The notes under the pieces: generated by a model
Told to the model about the DNA's origin: nothing
What the model saw: only the letters and a program-made list of their open reading frames with translations
Database searches by the model: none
Origin: Clostridiales bacterium
GTDB taxonomy: Bacteria; Bacillota_A; Clostridia; Lachnospirales; Bianqueaceae
Reading direction: 5' to 3'
Length of the DNA stretch: 5,776 bases
Assembly: GCA_019423265.1 (NCBI GenBank)
Contig: JAHZBS010000157.1
Location: 1 to 5,776, forward strand
In this document: in pieces, positions 1-5,776 of the stretch
Layout: each line of letters begins with the position of its first letter
Position numbering within the stretch: the stretch's first letter is position 1
Position numbers and translations under genes: made by a program

Positions 1-1529
1 AAATCGGGCGAGATACAGACGCCTTCTTTTTTTTGCAGGTACGATGCCAGCTGTTCCTTTTTCTGGCGTTTCACAGCTGCATATTGCCGCAGCAGGTCCG
101 CGTCCTGACCGTAGGCCCGCAACTTTTCCAGCTCCTGTAAGTCAGTCAGCCAACCGTCCCCGATGGTTCGGGTAATCAGCGCCGCAAGCTCTGGGTTGCA
201 CAGCGCCAGCCACCGCCGTTGGGTAATGCCATTGGTCTTGTTATTAAAGCGCTGGGGATAGAGGCGGTACCATTCCGGCAGCGCGGTGCGCTTCAAAATC
301 TCCGTGTGCAGCTCCGCCACACCGTTAGTGGAGTGTGACCCATAGATCGCCATGCGCGCCATGTGAAGGCGGCCATTTTCTATGATGGCATAGCGGTCCG
401 CTTCGATCTCCGATTCTGATTTTAGCTCCCGAAATAGGCCATTTTGCAGCATGACGACATAGGGGTAGACCTGCGGCAATACAGACATAAACAGTCCGAC
501 ATCCCACTTCTCCAGTGCCTCCGCCATGATCGTGTGATTGGTGTATGCAAATGTACTGCGCACAATGGGAAATGCCTCTTCATAGGAGAGCTCCCCCTTC
601 TCCATAAACAACCGCAGCAGCTCCGGAATCGCAACGGTGGGGTGCGTGTCGTTGAGCTGGATCGCATAGACTTCCGGAAAATGAGAGTATTCTCTTCCGT
701 AGCGCGCCTCATAGCGCGCCATCAAGCATTGGAGGGAAGCGCTGACAAAAAAGTATTGCTGCTTCAGGCGCAGGCGCTTCCCCCGGTCCGTATCGTCGTT
801 GGGGTATAGCACATCCGAGAGCATTTCCGCTTCGTTCCGCTCCCGGAACGCTTCCTCATACCGCTGTTCATTAAATAATGGAAAGTCAAACTCTCGCACC
901 GGCTCCGCCTGCCACAGGCGAAGGGTGTTGACCATGGCGCAGCCGTAACCGATGACGGGCATATCATAGGGAACTGCGTACACCGATTGATCTCCAAAGT
1001 GAACGCTGACCTTTTCGTCCTCCCGCCGCACACTCCACGGGTCGCCAAAGCGCTCCCACCCATCGGCTTCCTCCCTCTGAAATCCATCTTGAAAATACTG
1101 TTTGAACAGGCCGTAGCGGTAGCGAATGCCAAATCCGTCCATGGGGATCGACTGGGTGGCGGCTGAGTCAAGAAAACAGGCGGCCAGCCGTCCTAATCCA
1201 CCGTTTCCCAGTGCCGCATCCTCCACCTCCTCAAACATGGCGATATTCAGCCCATTGTCGGCAAAGAGCTCCCGCAGTGAGTCCAACGCTTTCATATTTA
1301 AGAGATTACTGTAGATCATGCGCCCAAGCAGGAACTCCGCAGAAAAATAGCAAGCCCTCTTCCCGCTCCCCGGATTCTCCCATTTCTCTCGGATCTGCTT
1401 CACCGCAGCCTTCGAGACTGCTTGATATAGATCCCGCAGGCCCGCGTCTTGTAAGTTTGTATTGGCTTCCAGCTCCAGATAGGCTTGTATATCGCGCTGA
1501 AAACGATCTTCCGTTGGTTTTGTATTCAC
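1..1529 (-). CDS. glgP: Glycogen/maltodextrin phosphorylase (GT35), N-terminal 509 codons; 3' end outside window
   Basis: Cytoplasmic PLP-dependent enzyme that releases glucose 1-phosphate from the non-reducing ends of alpha-1,4-glucans. I translated the reverse strand from a GTG at 1529 and the frame stays open to base 1. Family landmarks appear in the expected order: YFSAEFLLGR (residues 61-70), ALGNGGLGRLAACFLDS (106-122), RYRYGLFKQ (136-144), LNDTHPT (292-298), TNHTIMAEALEKW (330-342), TNGVAELHTE (401-410) and NKTNGITQRRW (430-440). Bacterial members run about 750-840 residues, so roughly 300 C-terminal residues, including the PLP-binding lysine, are missing because of the window edge, not a visible mutation. 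Two motif positions differ from the form I know best: Ala for Pro in MAEALEKW and Gln for Pro in GITQRRW. The GTG start is chosen because AGGAGG (1541-1536) sits 6 bases upstream and no ATG gives this frame near it. It follows malQ with a one-base gap. Glycogen versus maltodextrin preference (GlgP versus MalP) cannot be decided from sequence alone. Confidence 0.95.
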   Translation of the reverse strand, partial: MNTKPTEDRFQRDIQAYLELEANTNLQDAGLRDLYQAVSKAAVKQIREKWENPGSGKRACYFSAEFLLGRMIYSNLLNMKALDSLRELFADNGLNIAMFEEVEDAALGNGGLGRLAACFLDSAATQSIPMDGFGIRYRYGLFKQYFQDGFQREEADGWERFGDPWSVRREDEKVSVHFGDQSVYAVPYDMPVIGYGCAMVNTLRLWQAEPVREFDFPLFNEQRYEEAFRERNEAEMLSDVLYPNDDTDRGKRLRLKQQYFFVSASLQCLMARYEARYGREYSHFPEVYAIQLNDTHPTVAIPELLRLFMEKGELSYEEAFPIVRSTFAYTNHTIMAEALEKWDVGLFMSVLPQVYPYVVMLQNGLFRELKSESEIEADRYAIIENGRLHMARMAIYGSHSTNGVAELHTEILKRTALPEWYRLYPQRFNNKTNGITQRRWLALCNPELAALITRTIGDGWLTDLQELEKLRAYGQDADLLRQYAAVKRQKKEQLASYLQKKEGVCISPD

Positions 1530-1541
1530 ATCAATCCTCCT
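1527..1541 (-). promoter_or_regulatory. glgP ribosome binding site inside the malQ 3' end (translational coupling)
   Basis: On the reverse strand the order is AGGAGG (1541-1536), then ATTGAT, then GTG. The malQ stop codon TGA (1533-1531) lies inside that 6-base spacer and one base separates it from the glgP GTG (1529-1527). The perfect Shine-Dalgarno sequence is therefore within the last codons of malQ. By known mechanism this geometry favours ribosome re-initiation and a fixed ratio of the two enzymes; the coupling itself is inferred. Confidence 0.8.
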
Positions 1542-3048
1542 GTTCTGCTAATGCGCGCCCGTAGATCTGGGTCAGCTCTAAGATGCTGGCGGTCAGCTCG
1601 CCTGTCAGCGCCCCTTCTTTCATACGCCAGCGCCAATTATCCCCCATGGTGGAAGGGAAATTCATTCTCGCCTCGTTGCCAAGCCCGAGATAATCCTGCA
1701 TTTGAAATATAGCTGTGTTGGCACAGCTGGCCATGGCCTCCCGAATAATGGCGCCGGGCAAGGCCGCTTTGGTCTTGACTCCCAGATACTGCTTGGCATA
1801 GCGAAGTTCGTCCCCTCGCCGCGCGCTGAAATACCCGGCCAGCGTTTCATTGTCGTGGGTTCCCCCGTAGACGACAACGTTCTTGTCATAATGGCAGGGA
1901 AGATTCTCATTGGCTGGGCCGCTGCCGAAGGCAAATTCCATGATTTTCATACCCGGATAGCCGGACCGCTTCAGCAACCGCCGGACACTGGGCACCACCA
2001 GCCCTAAGTCCTCCGCGATAATTTTGCTCTCCCCCAGCACGGCCCCAATCGCTTGGAGCAATTCTTCCCCCGGTCCCTTGCGGTATTCCCCTACCATGGC
2101 AGTCTCCGCCCCGTAGGGGATGGCGTAGTACCGCACGATCCCGATAAAGTGATCGATGCGGATGAGATCAAAGAGCGACGCACAGTGCTGCATACGAGCT
2201 TTCCACCAGGAGTAATCCTCCTGGCGCAGGGTTTCCCAGTCATACAGGGGATTTCCCCAGAGCTGACCTGTGGCGGAGAAAAGGTCTGGCGGCACACCGG
2301 CGACGGCCGTTGGGCGCTTCATGGCATCCAGCTGAAAATACTCACTCTTACGCCAGACATCCGCGCTGTCAAGGGCCACATAGATGGGGATATCGCCTAT
2401 GATCTGGACGTGCCGTTGATGGGCATAGGCCTGCAATGCCTTCCACTGCGCCATAAACTGATACTGACAAAATTTCCAGAATTCCATGTCCGTCTCATGC
2501 TGTCCCCGCCAGCGGTCAAGCGCAAGGCTGTCGCCCATCCGCAGCTCTTCTGGCCATTCCAGCCAGCTTTTCCCCCCCTGTTCCAGCTTAATGGCCATAT
2601 ACAGGCAATAATCCTCCAGCCAATGGGCGTGCTCTGCAACAAAGGCCTCATAGTCAGGACCTGGCTTCCATCTGGCAAAGGCCTGCCGCAGAACTCGAAA
2701 TCGAGCGCTGTAGAGTTTACCGTAATCGATGCGCTCCGGGGTGTCCCCCCAGTCTTCCCTTTCAATCGTCTCTTTATCTAACAGCCCTTCCTCCACGAGC
2801 AAATCCAGGTCGATAAAATAGGGATTCCCCGCGAAGGCTGAAAAACTCTGATAGGGGCTGTCTCCGTAGCTAGTGGGCCCCACCGGGAGGACCTGCCAGT
2901 ACCGCTGCCCCGCGCCATGTAAAAAATCAATAAAGGCATACGCGCTAGCTCCCAGTGTCCCAATTCCATAGGGTGACGGCAGGCTGCTAATGGGCAATAA
3001 AATCCCAGCAGCCCGCTCTAATGGTTTTTGTTTCCGCAATCGCTGCAT
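1531..3048 (-). CDS. malQ: 4-alpha-glucanotransferase (amylomaltase, GH77)
   Basis: Cytoplasmic enzyme that transfers alpha-1,4-glucan segments between maltodextrins, turning short chains into longer substrates for the phosphorylase encoded next to it. The 505-residue product has a typical compact bacterial GH77 length. The N-terminus carries GILLPISSLPSPYGIG (15-30) and the donor-site region QVLPVGPTSYGDSPYQ (52-67). The three catalytic acids expected from the family are present: nucleophile D299 in RIDHF, acid/base E346 in AEDLG, and D399 in GTHDN. RMNFPSTMGDNWRWR (461-475) is the usual C-terminal signature. The ATG at 3048 is chosen because AAAGGAG (3061-3055) lies 6 bases upstream and the protein starts as family members do. 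The frame is open upstream to a GTG at 3201, but that extension has no family resemblance and runs through the terminator. It is the first gene of a leftward pair with glgP. Confidence 0.96.
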   Translation of the reverse strand: MQRLRKQKPLERAAGILLPISSLPSPYGIGTLGASAYAFIDFLHGAGQRYWQVLPVGPTSYGDSPYQSFSAFAGNPYFIDLDLLVEEGLLDKETIEREDWGDTPERIDYGKLYSARFRVLRQAFARWKPGPDYEAFVAEHAHWLEDYCLYMAIKLEQGGKSWLEWPEELRMGDSLALDRWRGQHETDMEFWKFCQYQFMAQWKALQAYAHQRHVQIIGDIPIYVALDSADVWRKSEYFQLDAMKRPTAVAGVPPDLFSATGQLWGNPLYDWETLRQEDYSWWKARMQHCASLFDLIRIDHFIGIVRYYAIPYGAETAMVGEYRKGPGEELLQAIGAVLGESKIIAEDLGLVVPSVRRLLKRSGYPGMKIMEFAFGSGPANENLPCHYDKNVVVYGGTHDNETLAGYFSARRGDELRYAKQYLGVKTKAALPGAIIREAMASCANTAIFQMQDYLGLGNEARMNFPSTMGDNWRWRMKEGALTGELTASILELTQIYGRALAEQED

Positions 3049-3073
3049 CGTATTCTCCTTTCCACATAGGGTT

Positions 3074-3079
3074 ATTATA
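3074..3079 (-). promoter_or_regulatory. Candidate -10 element for malQ-glgP
   Basis: The reverse strand reads TATAAT at 3079-3074, about 25 bases before the malQ ATG. It would give a short leader of about 20 bases containing the ribosome binding site. No good -35 hexamer is found at 16-18 bases; the 17-base position reads GGTATA and falls in the loop of the adjacent inverted repeat. An alternative weak pair is TTCAAA, 17 bases, TATAGA slightly further upstream. Promoter identity is therefore tentative; the only firm point is that malQ needs its own start, because a terminator closes the upstream unit. Confidence 0.35.
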
Positions 3080-3081
3080 GT

Positions 3082-3117
3082 AAAATCCCGCTGTTCTATA
3101 CCTGAGAGCGGGATTTT
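3082..3117. repeat. 11-bp inverted repeat with 14-base loop upstream of malQ
   Basis: AAAATCCCGCT (3082-3092) is perfectly complementary to AGCGGGATTTT (3107-3117). In the rightward direction it is followed by T to base 3120, giving a run of seven T (3114-3120), which has the form of an intrinsic terminator. Leftward it ends in only TTTT within the stem and then A. No rightward gene lies upstream for it to terminate. It may block antisense transcription, act as a weak second terminator for the epimerase unit, or be a protein-binding palindrome beside the malQ -10. The repeat is certain; the function is open. Confidence 0.6.
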
Positions 3118-3170
3118 TTTGAAAATTAACGGCTGCGGAAGTACAAGAAAAATTTTGAGAATAGGGCTGC

Positions 3171-3217
3171 AAAACAAAAAGAGCCAACCATTTGCATCCA
3201 CGCTTTTGGTTGGCTCT
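3171..3217 (-). terminator. Intrinsic terminator of the regulator-epimerase unit
   Basis: On the reverse strand an 11-bp perfect stem AGAGCCAACCA (3217-3207) / TGGTTGGCTCT (3190-3180) with a 16-base loop is followed by TTTTGTTTT (3179-3171). It begins about 35 bases after the stop codon of the epimerase gene. Stem strength, the U-rich tail on this strand only, and the position make this a convincing Rho-independent terminator, separating the regulator-epimerase unit from malQ-glgP. Confidence 0.85.
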
Positions 3218-3252
3218 GTCTCCCATTATAATTATAGTCTAAACGTCCCTGC

Positions 3253-4140
3253 TCACGCCTTCGAGTCCCAAGGATTCGGCACAAAGTCCCCGCCCCGGCA
3301 CCATTTTAAATATTGAAGCGCATGGAGCTGCCCTGTCATCTCTTTTTCCCCGGAATAAACCGGGTCATGATATCCCTCGACGCAGATATCGCCCTCATAT
3401 CCCGCCCCATAAAGAATGGAGAAGATGTCCCGCCAGTCCGTATCGCCGAATCCCGGCGTCCGTTCCGGGGCAAAATCATGGGCTCCGTACACGCCTAGCC
3501 GCCGGACCGCCTCCCAATCCACCGATGCGTCTTTTCCGTGGAGATGGACGACCTTTTTCACCCACTGCCGCAGCTGAGCAATAGGGTCGATGAGCTGAAT
3601 CAGCTGATGGGCCGGCTCCCATTCCAGCCCAAGGGCTTCGGATTGTACGGCATTGAACATCAGCTCCCACGCTCTTGGATTAAATCCGATATTGCAGGTG
3701 GCCTGTTGCCACGTGCCGCCCATGGGACAATTCTCGATGGCGATTTTCACCCCTCTGTCCTCAGCCCGCCTGGTCAATTCCCCAAAAACCTCGCCGAACT
3801 TGGGAATCGCCGCCTCCACGGATTCGCCCTCCAGCCCGCCGGCAAAAGTGCAGACTGTGGACGCGCCGAAAAGATGCGCCACATCGATACAGTGGGCCAG
3901 CGTCTCCCTGTGATCCTCATATTGGAGGGCATTGCAATAATAGCCAAGGCTCGTCACGTACACACCGCTGTCCCCAAGGATATCCTTGATCTTTGCCGCC
4001 AGCTCTTCCAGCTCCACGCCTCCCAGGGACATGTGAAAGTTGATGGACACGCACTCAAACCCCGCCTGCACCATGGCAGGCAGCCACTGCTCCGCTTGTC
4101 CTCCTGGAATGCAAGTTCCAATGTCAATCTGTTGTTTCAT
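3253..4140 (-). CDS. Sugar phosphate isomerase/epimerase-like TIM-barrel protein
   Basis: Predicted soluble 295-residue protein of the xylose isomerase-like TIM-barrel superfamily (AP endonuclease 2 fold; relatives include IolE, tagatose/psicose 3-epimerases and YcjR). These enzymes usually use a divalent metal to isomerise, epimerise or dehydrate sugars and polyols. Candidate metal and catalytic residues are E136 in IAIEN, E173/E175/H178 in LEWEPAH, H199 and H201 in HLHGKD, and E255/H258 in VEGYHD. The barrel start (IDIGTCIPGG, AGFECVSINFHMS) and TPGFGDTDW (228-236) fit the family. There is no signal peptide. The start at 4140 is supported by AGGAGG (4153-4148), 7 bases upstream and touching the regulator's stop codon. 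It lies 12 bases after the regulator gene, so the two are probably co-transcribed, and a terminator follows. The substrate cannot be read from sequence; IolE-like inosose dehydratase or ketose 3-epimerase activity are alternatives. Confidence 0.85.
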   Translation of the reverse strand: MKQQIDIGTCIPGGQAEQWLPAMVQAGFECVSINFHMSLGGVELEELAAKIKDILGDSGVYVTSLGYYCNALQYEDHRETLAHCIDVAHLFGASTVCTFAGGLEGESVEAAIPKFGEVFGELTRRAEDRGVKIAIENCPMGGTWQQATCNIGFNPRAWELMFNAVQSEALGLEWEPAHQLIQLIDPIAQLRQWVKKVVHLHGKDASVDWEAVRRLGVYGAHDFAPERTPGFGDTDWRDIFSILYGAGYEGDICVEGYHDPVYSGEKEMTGQLHALQYLKWCRGGDFVPNPWDSKA

Positions 4141-4152
4141 CTTCCATCCTCC

Positions 4153-5430
4153 TCATCCTTTTGCACTTTTTCCTCTGGTCTCCCGGAATTTTCCTGGCGT
4201 GACTCCGGTCAACTTCTTAAATACCTTTGAAAAATAGCTTTGGTCCTCGTACCCCACCATGTTGGAGATATCCACCAGGTTTACTCCGTCCTTGAGCAGC
4301 AGCCTCTTAGCGTTGTCCACCCGCACTTTGTTGAGGTAGTTATTAAAACTGACTCCCATCTCTTCCTTAAAGATCTTGCTAAAATAGGAGGGACTCAGAT
4401 ATACCTGGCTCGCCACATCCTCCAGCGTCAGCTTCTCCATATAGTGCTGCTTAATATACTTATCCGCTTTGTACATAATGTCCACATGCTTTACATCGGA
4501 GAACCCGAACACCATGTCTCCGAAGCGGCGAATGATGGAGGAGAGCCATACGGTGAGATCCTCAAAGTTGCTAATCTGGTTGATGTCATTCACATACCGC
4601 AGGTTCCAGCCGAAGATCATCTCCACATCGCCGCCGCTCTCCATCACGGCCCGGGATAGCACGATCACCAGCTCCAGCACTCGCACTTTGATCACGTCCA
4701 GGTCGCCTCCGGAGTGAAATAGGATATGTCCCAGGATTTCATTGAGTACGCTCTGGGCATCCTCATTGTTTCCATCTGTGATGTAGGAGAGAAGCTCCTT
4801 TTCCTTATCAATCGGATAGACCTCCTGCCCAAGCCCCTCCGTGATATTCTTGATGCACTGAATGTACCCGGAGATATCCGACTGATTTTGCTGGTTACCC
4901 CGGCGCATCCAATAATCTTCATTGTCGCCCTCACACAGATATGCGGCCGTATAGAATAATTGCTCTGCCAACCCCGTAACCCTCTTCGGCTCCATGAAGG
5001 GGATCTGCGAAAGCAGCGTCCGAGCTTGCTCCTTCGCCTCATTTTCCAGCTTGAGCCGCAGGGACAAATCAAACTCGATATACTCATCCATATCGAACAT
5101 CATAACAGGACCTGCCGTCAGCGCTCCTACTAAGATCCCGTCTTTCATGATGGGAGAGGCCCAGTTCGTAAGGCCCATGGGACAAAAATATATATATTTG
5201 CCGCCGAAGCGCTGGGCTTGCATACTTCCATACCGGTATGTCTTGCTCCGAAAGTCCTGATCTTGCTGGCGCTCTGCACAAAAGCGGCAGTACTCACATG
5301 GGCTGCCAGCGGAGGCAATCACCTCCCCGTTGCTGTCCACAAGCTTTGTATAGATCCCCGTCGAAAGCGCATAGCTCTCGATCGCTTCTATTTCCTTAGC
5401 CCGCTGGATTCGATCTTCCGAATTCTTCAT
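4153..5430 (-). CDS. AraC-family transcriptional regulator with N-terminal PocR sensory domain
   Basis: Predicted cytoplasmic DNA-binding regulator of 425 residues. Residues about 17-167 resemble the PocR ligand-sensing domain: an early cysteine cluster CEYCRFC (45-51), then YFCPMGLTNWASPIMKDG (81-98) and GALTAGPVM (102-110). Residues about 170-315 form a helical linker without a clear family. The C-terminus (about 318-420) is an AraC double helix-turn-helix: LTLEDVASQVYLSPSYFSKIFK (334-355) and the second repeat VDISNMVGYEDQSYFSKVFKKLTG (386-409), ending in the usual VTPGKFR. PocR-domain regulators are known from cobalamin synthesis and propanediol use, and the domain is thought to sense small organic ligands. 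The ATG at 5430 is preferred over the in-frame GTG at 5439, because the best ribosome site (AAAGGTGG, about 5446-5439) overlaps that GTG. It is divergent from the corrinoid gene, which is its most likely target, and sits upstream of the epimerase in the same direction. Confidence 0.92.
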   Translation of the reverse strand: MKNSEDRIQRAKEIEAIESYALSTGIYTKLVDSNGEVIASAGSPCEYCRFCAERQQDQDFRSKTYRYGSMQAQRFGGKYIYFCPMGLTNWASPIMKDGILVGALTAGPVMMFDMDEYIEFDLSLRLKLENEAKEQARTLLSQIPFMEPKRVTGLAEQLFYTAAYLCEGDNEDYWMRRGNQQNQSDISGYIQCIKNITEGLGQEVYPIDKEKELLSYITDGNNEDAQSVLNEILGHILFHSGGDLDVIKVRVLELVIVLSRAVMESGGDVEMIFGWNLRYVNDINQISNFEDLTVWLSSIIRRFGDMVFGFSDVKHVDIMYKADKYIKQHYMEKLTLEDVASQVYLSPSYFSKIFKEEMGVSFNNYLNKVRVDNAKRLLLKDGVNLVDISNMVGYEDQSYFSKVFKKLTGVTPGKFRETRGKSAKG

Positions 5431-5460
5431 AACACCCACCTTTATTCTTACTCGACTCGT

Positions 5461-5489
5461 ATTATACTACAAATTGGGCGGAATGAAAA
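5461..5489 (-). promoter_or_regulatory. Promoter of the PocR/AraC regulator gene
   Basis: The reverse strand has TTTTCA (5489-5484), a 17-base spacer and TATAAT (5466-5461). The -10 is a perfect match and the -35 matches TTGACA at four of six positions. Transcription would start about 7 bases further on, giving a leader of roughly 25 bases before the ATG at 5430. An A/T tract lies just upstream (T run 5495-5501 on the plus strand). Confidence 0.65.
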
Positions 5490-5509
5490 GCCTGTTTTTT
5501 TGGGAAAAG

Positions 5510-5541
5510 CACTGCAAAAGAATACTAAAAATCACTTGATA
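5510..5541. promoter_or_regulatory. Possible regulator-binding region in the divergent intergenic space
   Basis: CACTGCA begins at 5510 and CACTTGA begins at 5533, a loose direct repeat 23 bases apart between the two divergent promoters. AraC-family proteins often bind pairs of direct half-sites about two helical turns apart, upstream of the -35 region of the target promoter. The match is short and could be chance; this is a pointer rather than a defined operator. Confidence 0.2.
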
Positions 5542-5565
5542 GTACAATAATATCCCTGCTGGCCA

Positions 5566-5574
5566 TGGTATAAT
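5566..5574 (+). promoter_or_regulatory. Extended -10 promoter element for the corrinoid protein gene
   Basis: TGG followed by TATAAT (5569-5574) forms a perfect extended -10 (TGn plus consensus hexamer), 41 bases before the ATG at 5616. The -35 position at 17 bases (5546-5551) reads AATAAT, which is poor. A TTGATA at 5536-5541 is 27 bases away, too far to act as -35. A strong -10 with a weak -35 suits activation by the adjacent AraC-type regulator. Confidence 0.6.
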
Positions 5575-5601
5575 AACTATGATTATAATTATTCTCTATA
5601 C

Positions 5602-5607
5602 GGAGGT
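5602..5607 (+). promoter_or_regulatory. Ribosome binding site of the corrinoid protein gene
   Basis: GGAGGT lies 8 bases before the ATG at 5616, a strong Shine-Dalgarno match that fixes this start codon. Confidence 0.85.
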
Positions 5608-5615
5608 GCTTTTCC

Positions 5616-5776
5616 ATGAATGAAGAACTCTTAAGTCAGATTAGCGAATTTCTGCAGAAAGGCCGCGCAAAAAATGTCACGGCTTTGGTGCAGCAGGCAA
5701 TCGACGAAGGGATCCCCGCTACGGAAATCCTGGAAAAAGGTCTGTTGGACGGTATGAACATCATCGGTGAAAAATT
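5616..5776 (+). CDS. Methyltransferase-associated corrinoid protein (MtaC/MtbC/MttC-like), N-terminal fragment cut by window edge
   Basis: Only the first 53 codons are inside the window. They encode an amphipathic helical segment starting MNEELLSQISEFLQKG and ending LLDGMNIIGEK, with FLQKGRAKNVTALVQQAIDEG in between. This pattern, two helices followed by a G-M-x-x-(I/V)-G-E-K turn, is the hallmark of the helical cap (B12-binding 2 type) of small corrinoid proteins that carry a methyl group between a substrate-specific methyltransferase and a second methyltransferase acting on tetrahydrofolate or coenzyme M. The cobalamin-binding DxHxxG motif would come later and is not visible. Full members are about 210-220 residues. 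A methionine synthase-like protein or a B12-binding regulator shares this cap and is a less likely alternative. The gene is transcribed away from the PocR/AraC regulator and is presumably the first of a C1 methyl-transfer operon. Confidence 0.8.
   Translation, partial: MNEELLSQISEFLQKGRAKNVTALVQQAIDEGIPATEILEKGLLDGMNIIGEK

Noticed and set aside
764..1171. Leftward open frame of 135 codons, and smaller ones at 422-712 and 444-809
   Set aside because: All are out-of-frame shadows of glgP, which reads continuously through this region with family motifs in order.
1..1529. glgP as a pseudogene because of its incomplete length
   Set aside because: The frame is intact for all 509 visible codons with every N-terminal family motif; the truncation is the window edge.
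2053..2781. Rightward open frame of 242 codons
   Set aside because: It lies wholly antisense to malQ, whose catalytic motifs are intact; it has no ribosome site or family resemblance.
3049..3201. N-terminal extension of malQ to an in-frame GTG at 3201
   Set aside because: The extra 51 residues have no GH77 similarity, cross the terminator and inverted repeat, and the ATG at 3048 has a much better ribosome site.
3049..3252. Catabolite control (cre) site or small RNA gene in the malQ upstream region
   Set aside because: No adequate match to the cre consensus was found, and the two hairpins are better explained as a terminator and an inverted repeat.
3538..4230. Rightward open frame of 230 codons
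   Set aside because: It is antisense to the epimerase and the end of the regulator gene and looks like a GC-driven shadow, with no recognisable domain.
5431..5439. Regulator start at the in-frame GTG at 5439
   Set aside because: The GTG overlaps the likely Shine-Dalgarno sequence, which is correctly spaced for the ATG at 5430.
5431..5615. Cobalamin riboswitch upstream of the corrinoid gene
   Set aside because: AGCACTGC near 5509 faintly recalls a B12 box, but it lies upstream of the -10 at 5569, and the remaining leader of about 35 bases is far too short.

Overview
The window looks like a chromosomal segment of an anaerobic Firmicute, probably a Clostridia-type gut or acetogen-like bacterium. 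The clues are strong AGGAGG-type ribosome binding sites, short gaps between genes, intrinsic terminators, an AraC-type regulator with a PocR sensory domain, and the start of a corrinoid (vitamin B12) methyl-carrier protein of the kind used in anaerobic C1 metabolism. Base composition is moderately GC-rich by eye in the genes and AT-rich between them. I cannot name the species.

Layout. Four genes are read leftward and one rightward. From the right: at 5616 a rightward gene begins and runs off the window; it encodes the N-terminal helical cap of a methyltransferase-associated corrinoid protein. A divergent intergenic region of 185 bases separates it from a leftward gene (5430 to 4153) for a PocR-domain/AraC-family regulator. 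Twelve bases after that gene comes a leftward sugar-phosphate isomerase/epimerase-like TIM-barrel gene (4140 to 3253), and then a convincing intrinsic terminator (3217 to 3171). After about 170 more bases a second leftward unit starts: malQ (4-alpha-glucanotransferase, 3048 to 1531), then glgP (glycogen/maltodextrin phosphorylase, from a GTG at 1529). The 3' end of glgP lies beyond base 1, so the phosphorylase is cut after about 509 codons.

How the genes work together. malQ and glgP are the classic pair for intracellular breakdown of maltodextrin or glycogen: MalQ disproportionates short glucans into longer chains, and GlgP phosphorolyses these to glucose 1-phosphate. Their genes are one base apart and the glgP ribosome binding site lies inside malQ, so they are probably translationally coupled. 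The regulator, the epimerase and the divergent corrinoid gene form a second neighbourhood. The regulator probably controls the divergent promoter, which has a good extended -10 but no good -35, as expected of an activator-dependent promoter. A sugar epimerase-like enzyme beside a corrinoid methyl-transfer locus suggests, as a hypothesis only, use of a methylated polyol, sugar or related compound.

No tRNA, rRNA, CRISPR array, insertion sequence or phage signature was seen. Bases 1 to 1529 are entirely filled by glgP.
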